Positions 50,781-59,921 of a stretch of DNA of 64,000 nt are shown here, piece after piece; positions within the stretch are counted from its first letter, which is position 1, and each line of letters starts with the position of its first letter. The stretch is taken from positions 930,001 to 994,000 of the forward strand of contig NZ_QPMJ01000002.1 of the NCBI RefSeq assembly GCF_003369835.1, given 5' to 3'. The translations under genes were made by a program, and so were the position numbers. Under the pieces are notes generated by a model, which saw only the letters and a list, made by a program, of their open reading frames with translations, was not told the origin of the DNA and did no database searches. Origin of the DNA: Halorussus rarus (GTDB lineage Archaea; Halobacteriota; Halobacteria; Halobacteriales; Haladaptataceae).

Positions 50781-51527
50781 ATGAAAGCCGTCGTGCTCGC
50801 TGCCGGTGAGGGAACTCGCCTGCGGCCGCTGACCGAAGACAAACCCAAGGGGATGGTCGAAGTCGACGGAAAACCAATCCTGTCCCACTGTTTCGAACAA
50901 CTGGCCGAACTCGGGGCGGACGAGTTCGTCGTGGTGGTGGGCTACCGCAAGCAGGACATCATCAGCCACTACGGCGACGCGTTCGAGGGCGTTCCGATCA
51001 CGTACGCCCACCAGCGCGAGCAGAAGGGGCTGGCGCACGCCCTGTTGACCGTTGAGGAGCACATCGACGACGACTTCATGCTGATCCTCGGCGACAACAT
51101 CTTCGACGCAAATCTGGGTGACGTAGTCAAGCGCCAGCGCGAGGATCGTGCGGATGCCGCGTTCCTCACCGAGGAGGTCCCGTACGAGGAGGCCGGCCGG
51201 TACGGGGTCTGCGACACGAACGACTACGGCGAGATTACGGACGTAGTCGAGAAGCCCGAGGACCCGCCGTCGAATCTGGTGATGACCGGGTTTTACACGT
51301 TCACACCCGCCATTTTCCATGCGTGCCATCTGGTTCAGCCGTCGAACCGCGGCGAGTACGAGATCAGTGAAGCAATCGACCTGCTGATTCAGAGCGGGCG
51401 GACCATCGACGCGATTCGGATGGACGGCTGGCGCGTCGACGTCGGCTACCCCGAGGACCGTGACCGGGCGGAGCGGCTGCTCCGTGGCGAGGACGTCGAA
51501 CCGGAGTCCGACTCGGCCGAAGCGTAG
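50781..51527 (+). CDS. aglF: Sugar-1-phosphate nucleotidyltransferase AglF
   Basis: A 248-residue nucleotidyltransferase. It opens MKAVVLAAGEGTRLRPLTED with the GEGTRLRP metal/nucleotide loop, then KPKGMVEVDGKPILSH, FMLILGDNIFDANL (the GD metal site), and VVEKPEDPPSNLVMTGFY with EAIDLLIQSGRTIDAIRMDG. It makes UDP- or dTDP-glucose from glucose-1-phosphate; in Haloferax AglF forms UDP-glucose for the N-glycan. It lies 680 bp from UDP-glucose dehydrogenase, a sensible pathway neighbour. Specificity for UTP or dTTP is not readable. Confidence 0.9.
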   Translation: MKAVVLAAGEGTRLRPLTEDKPKGMVEVDGKPILSHCFEQLAELGADEFVVVVGYRKQDIISHYGDAFEGVPITYAHQREQKGLAHALLTVEEHIDDDFMLILGDNIFDANLGDVVKRQREDRADAAFLTEEVPYEEAGRYGVCDTNDYGEITDVVEKPEDPPSNLVMTGFYTFTPAIFHACHLVQPSNRGEYEISEAIDLLIQSGRTIDAIRMDGWRVDVGYPEDRDRAERLLRGEDVEPESDSAEA

Positions 51528-51607
51528 ACACCATTCTCATTCCGTCGCAGAATTACGTCTTGATGGACCCGCCAGAGGTCGATTATAGTAGAAGGACTAT
51601 CAAACAA

Positions 51608-52039
51608 CTAATCCCAGAACGCCTGAATTCGAGCATCCAGCTCCTTCAAGACCGTCGTTAACACATCCCGCCAATCATTTGAATAGTTTTCGTCCTTCCC
51701 TGGCGTTGCTGCATCCGGCGGTGGATGAAAGTGGTCTCGCGAGTTGTGATCGTTCAGATGGCGGTCCCACCGACACTCCCACGATTTCTCATCACCGTAC
51801 TGCTCGGAGTAGTGGACGCTGAAATCGTTCGTTTCGAACCACCGGATTCGAAGATACACACGGTCGATGCCTGACGGAAAATACCCCGTATCGTGTTCGG
51901 CCACCACTGAGTTGAGAGCGTACTCCGGCCGAGAGACGACCCCGTCGAACCGGCTACTCCCCCGGAGACGCCGAGCAACCCGCTCGAGTACTTCAGTATC
52001 GACTGCACCGACGTCTCCATTCGACTCGTCCTCAGGCAT
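51608..52039 (-). CDS. Possible TumE-like partner of HTH protein
   Basis: A 143-residue protein with SGIDRVYLRIRWFETNDFSV, HYSEQYGDEKSWECRWDRHL, and HNSRDHFHPPPDAATPG, ending in a long amphipathic helix (VLTTVLKELDARIQAF). The cluster of beta strands with R-I-R-W-F and W-D-R-H-x-x-x-H-x-x-x-x-HF-H-PPP fits what I recall of haloarchaeal TumE/DUF6516-like proteins encoded behind HTH antitoxins. Its ATG overlaps the upstream HTH stop by 8 bp, so the two are coupled. The toxin role is inference from that pairing. Confidence 0.6.
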   Translation of the reverse strand: MPEDESNGDVGAVDTEVLERVARRLRGSSRFDGVVSRPEYALNSVVAEHDTGYFPSGIDRVYLRIRWFETNDFSVHYSEQYGDEKSWECRWDRHLNDHNSRDHFHPPPDAATPGKDENYSNDWRDVLTTVLKELDARIQAFWD

Positions 52040-52601
52040 CGATACGCCCGACGTCCCCACCCGGCGTATATTCGTCTCGGCGTGCCGCATCCAACAACGC
52101 CGCTCGCTGTTCTAGCGTCTTCCATTCGGAGAGTGCTTCCCACACTTCCTCTACCTCCCCGTCACGGTTCGTGTCTACCAACGATACCTGATTCGGACTG
52201 TTCGCGTCGAACTGCTCTCGGTACTCTCTGGCAGCCTCTATTGTCTCCGCGAGTTCCTCAACAATTTCCTCCTCCGAATACTGGTTCCGGATCTGCTCGA
52301 CTCTGCGCCACCGCAGATACGAGTCGTTCCGCACGTATCTGACGGGCCGGCCGACGATCTCTCTGACCATCCCCATCGACGCGAACCACTCCAGATAATC
52401 CCGTGCAGTCTCCGTATCACAGTCGGCTCTGTCAGCTATCGTCGAGACCTTGGTCGGTTCGCGCAACTGCAGTACGACGTCGAGCATCCGCTCTCGCGTC
52501 GACCCGCCTTCCAGCACCTCCTCCGGGTCGGCCCACTCGTCGAAGTCAGGCGGTTCCTCATCGGTATCGCGAACATCACCGGGAGTATCGGTCAAATCCA
52601 T
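52032..52601 (-). CDS. HTH protein, DUF7342-like
   Basis: A 189-residue acidic protein with a winged helix-turn-helix at about 33-90 (STRERMLDVVLQLREPTKVS, TIADRADCDTETARDYLEWF, GMVREIVGRPVRYVRND), then helices (EEEIVEELAETIEAAREYRE) and a coil-like tail. It matches the haloarchaeal HTH proteins of the DUF7342 type that pair with a downstream TumE-like gene. It is first in a two-gene unit; the partner starts 8 bp before its stop. It may repress its own operon. Confidence 0.7.
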   Translation of the reverse strand: MDLTDTPGDVRDTDEEPPDFDEWADPEEVLEGGSTRERMLDVVLQLREPTKVSTIADRADCDTETARDYLEWFASMGMVREIVGRPVRYVRNDSYLRWRRVEQIRNQYSEEEIVEELAETIEAAREYREQFDANSPNQVSLVDTNRDGEVEEVWEALSEWKTLEQRAALLDAARRDEYTPGGDVGRIDA

Positions 52602-52774
52602 CCCTCCTCACCTCTCTACGAGAACTAAGCTATGATCGGTGAAATATCTACCGCTAACTGAATTATTCCAGTATATCTGGCGTGGTGGTAGCGATGAATA
52701 TGCCGAGACGGTGTAACGGGGAGGCGGGGAAGAAGGAAAGAGACGCTCACAAGGGAACGTAAACTCGGGTCGCA

Positions 52775-53194
52775 CTATGCCTCGATAAGTTCGACCAGAT
52801 TGTCCTCGGGGTCCCGGAGGAACAGGATTCGCGTCCCGCTGACGGTCGTCTTGGGCTCACTCAGCGTTTGGACGTCGGACGGAAGGTCTTCGTAGAAATC
52901 GTCAAGGTCGTCGACCACGAGGCCGAGGTGTTTTGCGCCAGGCTGGTTGACGTGTTCGGTGTCGCGGTCCTCGCCCTCGGGGTCGTACTCGACGAGTTCG
53001 ACGCGGGCCGACCCGGCGTCGAGGTGGGCGAAGTTCCCAGTCGCCCCCTCAACGTCGACGCCTTCCGAGAAGGTCTCTCCGGACACCGAGAAGCGGTCAA
53101 GCATGTCGAGACCGAGCGTCTCCTCGTAGAACTCTACTGCACGGTCAAGGTCCGTTACCGTCACGCCAAAGTGATGTGCAGATGGTTCCGTCAT
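52775..53194 (-). CDS. VOC family protein
   Basis: A 139-residue vicinal-oxygen-chelate protein: HHFGVTVTDLDRAVEFYEET, GATGNFAHLDAGSARVELVE, GAKHLGLVVDDLDDFYEDL and a C-terminal ILFLRDPEDNLVELIEA. The two modules and the Glu near the end keep the metal-site plan. The sequence is close in style to the VOC protein at 33751, including the GATGxFxHLDAG and SxTRILFLRDPE parts, so the two may be paralogs. Substrate unknown. It is monocistronic. Confidence 0.82.
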   Translation of the reverse strand: MTEPSAHHFGVTVTDLDRAVEFYEETLGLDMLDRFSVSGETFSEGVDVEGATGNFAHLDAGSARVELVEYDPEGEDRDTEHVNQPGAKHLGLVVDDLDDFYEDLPSDVQTLSEPKTTVSGTRILFLRDPEDNLVELIEA

Positions 53195-53268
53195 GTATCA
53201 TACCGAGAGAGATACTGGGAAAGGTCTGTCCCTGTATTTGGGTACCTGAGTTGAATCACTTGAGGTAG

Positions 53269-53275
53269 ATTTATG
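53269..53275 (+). promoter_or_regulatory. TATA-like box deciding VanZ start
   Basis: ATTTATG is centred 28 nt before ATG 53300, which supports that start over the in-frame ATG at 53273 that it would overlap. Confidence 0.4.
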
Positions 53276-53299
53276 TCTAGTGACGGAAGGGCTCAGTGT

Positions 53300-53725
53300 A
53301 TGTCACGACTCCCGTTTCCGTTGGTTCCACGTTGGCTTCGGTGGACCGGTGTATTGGCAGTTGCGACCGTGATCGTATACTTCTCCGTGTTCCAGACTGT
53401 TCCTGCGCCGCCGAGCGGTCCGATGGGTTTGGCCCAGATCTGGGACAAGAAGCTCCATTTTGCCGCGTATGCTGGCTTTGCGTACTCGCTCGCGTATGCA
53501 ACCGTCGAGTCTCGCGACCGTCCGCGAAGACGGATTGGCGGTGTTCTCGCCACCGCGTTACTGTTCGGACTGGCAATTGAGCTCGTACAAGGGCCACTCC
53601 CGATGCGGTATTATAGCGTCGCCGACCTCCTCGCAAATTGCATCGGCGCAAGCCTCGTTGTACCGTGGTTCCTCGTAGAATCACAGGTCCGGTATTGCAG
53701 TCCACGACGGGCGTTCGAAACGTAG
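53300..53725 (+). CDS. VanZ-like membrane protein
   Basis: A 141-residue membrane protein with about four helices: WTGVLAVATVIVYFSVFQTV, DKKLHFAAYAGFAYSLAYAT, GGVLATALLFGLAIELVQGP and DLLANCIGASLVVPWFL. The DK-x-x-H-F-x-A-Y and E-x-x-Q-x-x-x-P-x-R-x-x-x-x-x-D-x-x-AN motifs are VanZ-like. VanZ proteins contribute to low-level teicoplanin resistance in bacteria; in archaea they are linked to envelope or lipid metabolism with no proven role. It lies near the surface glycan cluster. Confidence 0.83.
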   Translation: MSRLPFPLVPRWLRWTGVLAVATVIVYFSVFQTVPAPPSGPMGLAQIWDKKLHFAAYAGFAYSLAYATVESRDRPRRRIGGVLATALLFGLAIELVQGPLPMRYYSVADLLANCIGASLVVPWFLVESQVRYCSPRRAFET

Positions 53726-53918
53726 ATGCCAGCCACGAGTTGACGCGCGAGTCGCGGTGGGTCAACCGAACCAGATGCTCGGGCTACCAGACGGTGGCCC
53801 TCAGCCCGTCAGGATCCAGAATCAGACGGCGGTAGCGATGCACCCCCGATTCTCCGGAACGTGAACTCGTCCGCCGTGTGAGGGGCGATCACCGTTTCGG
53901 AACGAGTCTCGCTGACAC

Positions 53919-55499
53919 TTACTCGACACGAGTTCTGCTCTGCTCGCGCATGAACTGCTGAAGATACCAGTAGCCACCTGCGAACTTCCCGGTCGTCCCG
54001 GAGAACTTCCAGCCGCCGAAGGGTTGTGCCTGGACCAGCGCGCCCGTGGTCGCGCTCTGGGACCGGTTCGCGTAGCACATCCCGGCCTCGGTCTCGTCGA
54101 ACCAGCGGTCGATTTCCTCGTCGTCCTTCGAGAAGAGCCCCGCACAGAGGCCGTAGTCGCTGCCGTTGGACTTTGCGATGCCCTCTTCGAGGTCGGAGAC
54201 CGGGTGAATCGTCACGAACGGGAGGAAGTGTTCCTCCCGGGCGAGGTCGTGTTCGTGGGGGATATCGGTGACGACGGTCGGTTCGACGTACCGCCCGTCG
54301 GGGAGGTCGTCGTCGACGACGGCCCCGCCCGTCCGGACCGTCCCGTCGGTCCGCGCCCGCTCGGTGATCGTCCGGTAGCGTTCGAGTGCGCTGTCGTCGA
54401 TCACGGGGTTGACGACGGTCTCGAGGTCTTCGCCGGGCCCGATTCCCAGTTGTTCGGTCGCGTCCACGACTCGGTCGGTGAACTCGTCGTAGACGTCCTC
54501 GTAGACGTACACGCGGGAGGTCGCGGAGCACTTCTGGCCGCTGTACGAGAACGCCCCCATCGTGACGCCGTCGACCGCGCCGTCGAGGTCGGCCGCGTCG
54601 CTGACGATGACCGGGTTCTTCCCGCCGAGTTCGGCGATGACGGGCCCGCGTTTGCCCTGCTCTCTGAACGTCCGCTCGATGCCGAGGCCGACCTCACGGG
54701 AGCCCGTGAACGCGACACCGGCGACGTCCTCGTGCTCGGTGAGGGGTTGGCCGACTGCGCTGCCGCCGCCCGTGACCAGATTGAACACGCCGTCGGGAAG
54801 CCCTGCGTCGTCGAGGATGTCGGCGTACTTGTGGGCGATGAGGGGTGTCGCGCTCGCGGGCTTGGCGACGACGGTGTTGCCGGTGACCATCGCGCCGGTG
54901 GTCATCCCTGTGAGGATGGCCAGCGGGAAGTTGAACGGGGCGACGACCGCGAAGACGCCGTACGGTCGCAGCAGGTTCGTGGTGTGCTGGTGTGGCGTCG
55001 GCTGGCCGGTGTCGAACTGGTAGCCGTTCGAACGTTCGAGTTCGAGACTGTAGAACCGGAGGAAGTCGATGGCTTCGTCGACGTCGGCCATCGCCTCGGT
55101 CCGGTTCTTCCCATTCTCGAGCGAGAGCGTCGCCGCCAGCTCGAACTTGCGGTCCCGCATGCAATCGGCGGCCGTCCGGAAGATGTCGGTGCGCGAATCG
55201 ACGTCGTGGTGCTCCCACTCCGGGAACGCGTCGGCGGCGGCGCTCACCGCGGCGTCGACTTCTGCGTCGCCACCTGCGGCAAACTCACCGATTTCGAGGT
55301 CGAAGTCGCCGGGGCTCGTCACCGCGAATCGGTCCTCGGTGTCGACGTGAGCACCGTCGATGCGGAGGGCGTGGTACTCCCCCAGGTCGGCCTTGACTGT
55401 TTCTACGGCCGCCTCGTAGGCGTCGTGGAACTTGTCTTCGTCGCCGTCTTGCTGGTAGGTGAGCAGCGTCAGTTCGTTCTCGAACTCGACTGGTTGCAC
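53919..55499 (-). CDS. pruA: L-glutamate gamma-semialdehyde dehydrogenase
   Basis: A 526-residue aldehyde dehydrogenase. Features: VVAPFNFPLAILTGMTTGAM (the NFP motif), VVAKPASATPLIAHKYADIL (NAD site), VAFTGSREVGLGIERTFREQ, catalytic Glu in IAELGGKNPVIV and catalytic Cys in FSYSGQKCSATSRVYV, with a C-terminal GALVQAQPFGGWKFSGTTGK. The N-terminal extension and the ELGGKNP/GQKCSA motifs fit 1-pyrroline-5-carboxylate dehydrogenase, the second step of proline breakdown to glutamate. No proline dehydrogenase gene is in the window. It is monocistronic. Confidence 0.9.
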   Translation of the reverse strand: MQPVEFENELTLLTYQQDGDEDKFHDAYEAAVETVKADLGEYHALRIDGAHVDTEDRFAVTSPGDFDLEIGEFAAGGDAEVDAAVSAAADAFPEWEHHDVDSRTDIFRTAADCMRDRKFELAATLSLENGKNRTEAMADVDEAIDFLRFYSLELERSNGYQFDTGQPTPHQHTTNLLRPYGVFAVVAPFNFPLAILTGMTTGAMVTGNTVVAKPASATPLIAHKYADILDDAGLPDGVFNLVTGGGSAVGQPLTEHEDVAGVAFTGSREVGLGIERTFREQGKRGPVIAELGGKNPVIVSDAADLDGAVDGVTMGAFSYSGQKCSATSRVYVYEDVYDEFTDRVVDATEQLGIGPGEDLETVVNPVIDDSALERYRTITERARTDGTVRTGGAVVDDDLPDGRYVEPTVVTDIPHEHDLAREEHFLPFVTIHPVSDLEEGIAKSNGSDYGLCAGLFSKDDEEIDRWFDETEAGMCYANRSQSATTGALVQAQPFGGWKFSGTTGKFAGGYWYLQQFMREQSRTRVE

Positions 55500-55867
55500 G
55501 GGCCTAGAAGGCCGTTGATGCGTTTATACCTTCGTCTCAGCGTCGTGGGTGGTTGCTCAGTCACTAGCGCGTTCTCTGGGGGCACGTTTTGCCCTTTGTG
55601 GCAAGTGTTTCGCCACGTGATACATGGATTAGTGCAGTCGACGATGTCGGACGAGATACCAGCTCAGGTGGTTAGCCCGGAATCCAGTCGGTACTGGTAG
55701 TTAGAAGCCAGGCTTCCGGATATCGGTAGGAAGTAGTTGCACCGGTGTGGGTGACGATGACGCATACCCGTGGACGTCTCCCCCATACTGTAGTTTCCGG
55801 TGGAATTGCGCATCTAGTCTGCGGAGCAAGTTCACAGGTTTTAAGCTATCCTGCTTTGCGGGATTGA
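55500..55867. other. Gap between pruA and sugar transferase
   Basis: About 370 bp containing both divergent promoters. TTTTAAG at 55839-55845 lies 26-29 nt before the sugar transferase start and is its likely TATA box. No gene or RNA is recognised in the rest. Confidence 0.45.
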
Positions 55868-55870
55868 GTG

Positions 55871-57277
55871 ATGGTCTCCGGGTTGCGGTATCGCGTGCTA
55901 AGTGTCGTCGGCACTATTTTGATTACCGTTCTTGCGGTGATGATTGCGAATCTCCCCGCTGTACAGTGGTTCCTATCGACAGCCGTGCCGGTGGTTCAAC
56001 GATTGCCCGCGACCGTGCTCACCGGAGAGAAACTTACCGTGGCCGTGGCGACGGCCGTGGTGGTCGTCGTGTTGAATCTCATTCCGCTGTTCAAGCCACG
56101 GCCGCGCCGGATCCTCGATACGATGTTGGTGACCCAGCGGCGCGTGCTCATCGCCGGGCTCGCGTTAGCGACGATCGGCTACTTCGATTACTCCTACCAG
56201 CTTCCGCGCTCGACGCTCGTCCTGACGACGGTCGGCCTCCTCGTCTACCTCCCGCTGTGGTTCGTGACGATTCGTCGTCGCCCGTCCGAGCGGGACCGAG
56301 CAATCATCGTCGGCGATGACCCTGAGGAGATTGCAGACGTGCTAGAGGAAATCGATATTCCAGTTCTTGGCTACGTCTCACCGCCGAGTCCGTACTACAC
56401 CGACCGCGAGCCGGTCGCGGGTGGGCCTGCGGTTGCCGACGGCAGCGGTGAAGCGTTACTCAACGATCTCGACTGTCTTAGCGGGCTGTCGCGCCTCGAC
56501 GAGGTGCTGGTCAACTACAACATCGATACGGTCGTGCTGGCGTTCGCCCATCCTGACCGCGCGGAGTTCTTTGGGGCGCTCGACACCTGCTACGAGCACG
56601 GTGTCGACGCGAAGGTACATCGGGAGCACGCCGACGATGTGCTGACGACGACGGCCGCTGGGGACGAGGTCCTCGTTGATATTGAGTTGGAGCCGTGGGA
56701 CTGGCAGGACTACGTGTTCAAGCGGGCGTTCGACGTGGTGTTCGCGGTGAGTGGTCTGCTGGCATTTGCTCCCTTTATGACGGTCATCGCAGTTGCGATC
56801 AAACTCGACAACCCAGGGCCGGTGTTATATCGTCAAGAACGCACGGCAGAGTTCGGGGACACGTTTACCATCTACAAATTCCGGACAATGGTTCCCGAGA
56901 ACGAATCCGCGACTCCCGTCGAAGATGAGGAGAACGACCGAATCACTCGCGTCGGACGTTTGCTCCGTAACACTCATCTCGACGAAATTCCGCAACTGTG
57001 GTCAATTCTGATTGGCGAAATGAGCGTTGTGGGTCCACGAGCCGTCTGGACGAACGAAGAACAGTTGCTGGAGGAAACAACGGACATGTGGCGCAAGCGC
57101 TGGTTCGTCAAACCTGGGTTGACCGGGTTAGCGCAAATCAACAATGCAAAAAGTACAAACCCAACTTCGAAACTCCGCTACGACCTCGAATACATCCGTC
57201 GACAGTCCTTCTGGCTCGACGTGAAGATCGTCATTCGACAAATCTGGAAGGTTTTCGAGGACTTGTATCGAACGTGA
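55871..57277 (+). CDS. Polyprenyl sugar-phosphate transferase
   Basis: A 468-residue membrane protein: four to five N-terminal helices, a CoA-binding-like cytoplasmic domain (about 140-250, IIVGDDPEEIADVLEEIDIP), then the bacterial sugar transferase domain starting KRAFDVVFAVSGLLAFAPFM, with KLDNPGPVLYRQERTAEFGD, FTIYKFRTMV, and TRVGRLLRNTHLDEIPQLWS, VGPRAVW and KPGLTGLAQINNA. It links a sugar-1-phosphate to a polyprenyl or dolichyl phosphate at the membrane to start a glycan or exopolysaccharide. The start could be GTG 55868 or ATG 55871. It heads the glycan cluster. Confidence 0.92.
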   Translation: MVSGLRYRVLSVVGTILITVLAVMIANLPAVQWFLSTAVPVVQRLPATVLTGEKLTVAVATAVVVVVLNLIPLFKPRPRRILDTMLVTQRRVLIAGLALATIGYFDYSYQLPRSTLVLTTVGLLVYLPLWFVTIRRRPSERDRAIIVGDDPEEIADVLEEIDIPVLGYVSPPSPYYTDREPVAGGPAVADGSGEALLNDLDCLSGLSRLDEVLVNYNIDTVVLAFAHPDRAEFFGALDTCYEHGVDAKVHREHADDVLTTTAAGDEVLVDIELEPWDWQDYVFKRAFDVVFAVSGLLAFAPFMTVIAVAIKLDNPGPVLYRQERTAEFGDTFTIYKFRTMVPENESATPVEDEENDRITRVGRLLRNTHLDEIPQLWSILIGEMSVVGPRAVWTNEEQLLEETTDMWRKRWFVKPGLTGLAQINNAKSTNPTSKLRYDLEYIRRQSFWLDVKIVIRQIWKVFEDLYRT

Positions 57278-57352
57278 GTGTCGAACCGGGTATGTAATTG
57301 ACTGCTTAGTCTTCTCTCTCGAGGAACACTGTCAGCATCGAGTGTCGCAGGC

Positions 57353-57358
57353 TTTAAG
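57353..57358 (+). promoter_or_regulatory. TATA box of aglB-like gene
   Basis: TTTAAG within GGCTTTAAGCACC is centred 28 nt before ATG 57383. Confidence 0.5.
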
Positions 57359-57382
57359 CACCGCTCACGTAATGCGACTCTC

Positions 57383-59797
57383 ATGACCGACGTACGCGAG
57401 GCGACCGACGACCTCGTCGCGGAGCGGCCGGACCTCGAGGCTGATCTCCGCGAAGTCCTCGCGGTCGACGAGCGCACTGATGGGTGGACCTTCGATGATG
57501 TCCCCGTCGATTCGGGGACGTTCGGCGAACTCGTCTCTCGGGATATCGTCGTTAAGGATGGCGATGAGTACGAGGTTTCTGACCCTGGTAGTGTCCGAGC
57601 TGGACTCGATGGCGACGCGGAGGCAAACCAGGCATCCGACACGGGAAGCCAGTTGCGGCTGTCGACAGTATCACTACCGTCGGTGTCTCGCGTGGAGGCC
57701 GGAGCGCTCGGCGGTGCATTAGCGGTCGTCCTCCTGATGCGTACGTACATCTTCCCGAGCGTCTTCCGGGGGGAGTACGTTGTCCTTCCCTCGAACGATC
57801 CCTACTACTATCGGTACTGGGTCGAACAACTTTCGGCCGAGGCGACCGGTGTCTTCGACTTCAGCGTTCTCTCCGGACTTCCTGGTGCGGTGGCTAAAGG
57901 TGAACCCCTGATGGTGGGAACGCTGTGGTGGTTTACGAATCTACTCGGTGGAGCTGACGCTTCGGGGTGGGTTTTATCGTGGTATCCCGTCGTCTCAGCG
58001 CTCGTAGTGGGTGTGCTGATCTACGCGATGACGGCCCGTGTGACCGGCGATCGTCGAGTTGGCCTGGCTTCCGTCGTCTTCCTCGCAGTGATTCCGGCAT
58101 TCGCGTATCGGACGGGACTCGGGTTCGCCGACCACCACGCCTTCGACTACCCCTGGCTCGTGTTGACGGCATTATCGCTTGTTTGGGTGGCCGACGTGGA
58201 CCGCGAGAGCCTTCGAGAAATCCGGCTCTGGTTCGTGTCTGGGTTGCTCGGCATCGCCGTGGCCGGGCAGGTGATGGCCTGGGAGGCTGGACCGCTGCTC
58301 ATCGGTGCACTTGGAGTCTACGTCGCGGTCCGTGCCGCCGCGGACGTGCGCGCCGATCGGTCACCACTCGTCGCGAGCATGCCGATTCTCGCTGGACTGA
58401 TGGTTGCGTCCCTGCTCTCGCATCTCACCCATACTGGCTTTGGATGGCACACTGATGTTGTCGCCTACTCGCCGGCGCTGTTGTTCGTCAGTGTGCTGGG
58501 CGTCTCGCTCATCGGCGAGGGAGTTCGTCGAACGGGAATGCCGGCATTCGTTCTGGGTGCGACCGAAATTGCGGTCGGGCTGAGTGGGCTTGCAGTTCTT
58601 CGAGTCCTGTTGCCGACGTACGGTGATAGACTATTCCAGCAGCTCGATATTCTCCTCTTCAATTCGGGTGCAGCCGAAACGCGATCGCTGTTCGCTGGCG
58701 GTCCGGCTGGGTTCTTCCTCGGTCCTATTCTTGAGCTGGGCTTTGCGTGGTTCCTCGGCCTGGCAATGCTTGCACTGATCTCGTGGCGGGCCTACCGCCG
58801 TGAGGACTCAACGTGGCTCGTGGTCTGTACCTACGGCTGGTATTTCCTCGTCTTAACGGCGTTCCAGCGCCGGTTCGTCGGTGAACTTGCGCCCTTCATG
58901 GCGATACTGGCGGGATACGGATTCGTCGTCTTCGCTGTGAAACTTGACGTGCTGTCACCACTGGCGCTCGACGGCGACCGACATAATCGGCGGTTGGCCA
59001 GCGACGGGGCAGGGTCGAACGCTCGGAAGGACGAGGACGGTCAATCGCTCGGTTTGCCCACTCGAAGCACGGCCACAACAGTTGCTGTCCTTCTGCTATT
59101 CGTCACCAGTGCAGGCGCGGCCCAGACCGCAGTCCGACACGAGCAGGTGAAGATTGCCGACGAGAAATTCGATGCGGCAGTGTGGATGGACGAGTACGCC
59201 GAGGACCGCGCCTGGGAATACCCTGAGAACTACGTGTTGAGCAAGTGGGGTCGCAACCGGATGTACAACTACTTCGTGAACGGTGAGTCAGAGTTTTACA
59301 ACTTTGCATACGATAACTATGAACAGTTCCTCTCGTCGACAGATCCTATAGCCCAGTACAAGCGACTTCGTGGCGATGTTGGATTCATCGTCACGAAAAA
59401 CGTGAAGGTAAGCGGGAAGGTTTCGCCGAAGACAAACTACGCCCGCCTTCACAAGCGGTTCGGCAGTACTGGTCCCGATGGCGCGTCCGGTGCGGGCCAC
59501 TACCGGGCACTCTACGCGAGCAAGGATGGTTCGGTGAAAGTGTTCTCGTTGGTTCCCGGTGCTAACATCAGCGGGACACTCTCACCAAACAAAACCGTAG
59601 TTCTCTCAAAGCAGGTCAAGATCCAGGGCACGTCATTCGAGTATCGACGCACCATCACCGCTGGTGCTGACGGGAACTTCTCGGTGATCGTTCCGTACGC
59701 TGGTGACTATACCCTTGGGAATCGGAAAGTACAGGTCCCGAAGGACGCGGTCGAAGACGGTGGGAACGTCAGCGTCGATAAGTTCCAAGACTCTTGA
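57383..59797 (+). CDS. aglB: AglB/STT3-like oligosaccharyltransferase, variant motif
   Basis: An 804-residue membrane protein. A cytoplasmic acidic N-terminal domain (about 1-100) precedes about 12 to 13 helices with the catalytic loops VLPSNDPYYYRYWVEQLSAE (first D-x-x-Y-Y region) and GLGFADHHAFDYPWLVLTAL (the DHH-x-F-(D/E) motif), and AETRSLFAGG in the fifth loop. The C-terminal extracellular part has YVLSKWGRNRMYNYFVNGES where classical STT3/AglB has WWDYG. A Thr/Ser-recognition role of that motif would be changed, so specificity may differ. It has a signal-like final domain that is beta-rich. It transfers a lipid-linked glycan to Asn in N-x-(S/T) of surface proteins. Confidence 0.85.
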   Translation: MTDVREATDDLVAERPDLEADLREVLAVDERTDGWTFDDVPVDSGTFGELVSRDIVVKDGDEYEVSDPGSVRAGLDGDAEANQASDTGSQLRLSTVSLPSVSRVEAGALGGALAVVLLMRTYIFPSVFRGEYVVLPSNDPYYYRYWVEQLSAEATGVFDFSVLSGLPGAVAKGEPLMVGTLWWFTNLLGGADASGWVLSWYPVVSALVVGVLIYAMTARVTGDRRVGLASVVFLAVIPAFAYRTGLGFADHHAFDYPWLVLTALSLVWVADVDRESLREIRLWFVSGLLGIAVAGQVMAWEAGPLLIGALGVYVAVRAAADVRADRSPLVASMPILAGLMVASLLSHLTHTGFGWHTDVVAYSPALLFVSVLGVSLIGEGVRRTGMPAFVLGATEIAVGLSGLAVLRVLLPTYGDRLFQQLDILLFNSGAAETRSLFAGGPAGFFLGPILELGFAWFLGLAMLALISWRAYRREDSTWLVVCTYGWYFLVLTAFQRRFVGELAPFMAILAGYGFVVFAVKLDVLSPLALDGDRHNRRLASDGAGSNARKDEDGQSLGLPTRSTATTVAVLLLFVTSAGAAQTAVRHEQVKIADEKFDAAVWMDEYAEDRAWEYPENYVLSKWGRNRMYNYFVNGESEFYNFAYDNYEQFLSSTDPIAQYKRLRGDVGFIVTKNVKVSGKVSPKTNYARLHKRFGSTGPDGASGAGHYRALYASKDGSVKVFSLVPGANISGTLSPNKTVVLSKQVKIQGTSFEYRRTITAGADGNFSVIVPYAGDYTLGNRKVQVPKDAVEDGGNVSVDKFQDS

Positions 59798-59921
59798 GAA
59801 AACAAAACACGATACGGGAGAACGTAGATTAGCACCTCGTTGAGCGAGATCAAGGCATCTACGGATTGGTCGTGAATGACTCGGTAGATTTTTGTGGGGA
59901 GGATTCGCGGTCCCCGACATA

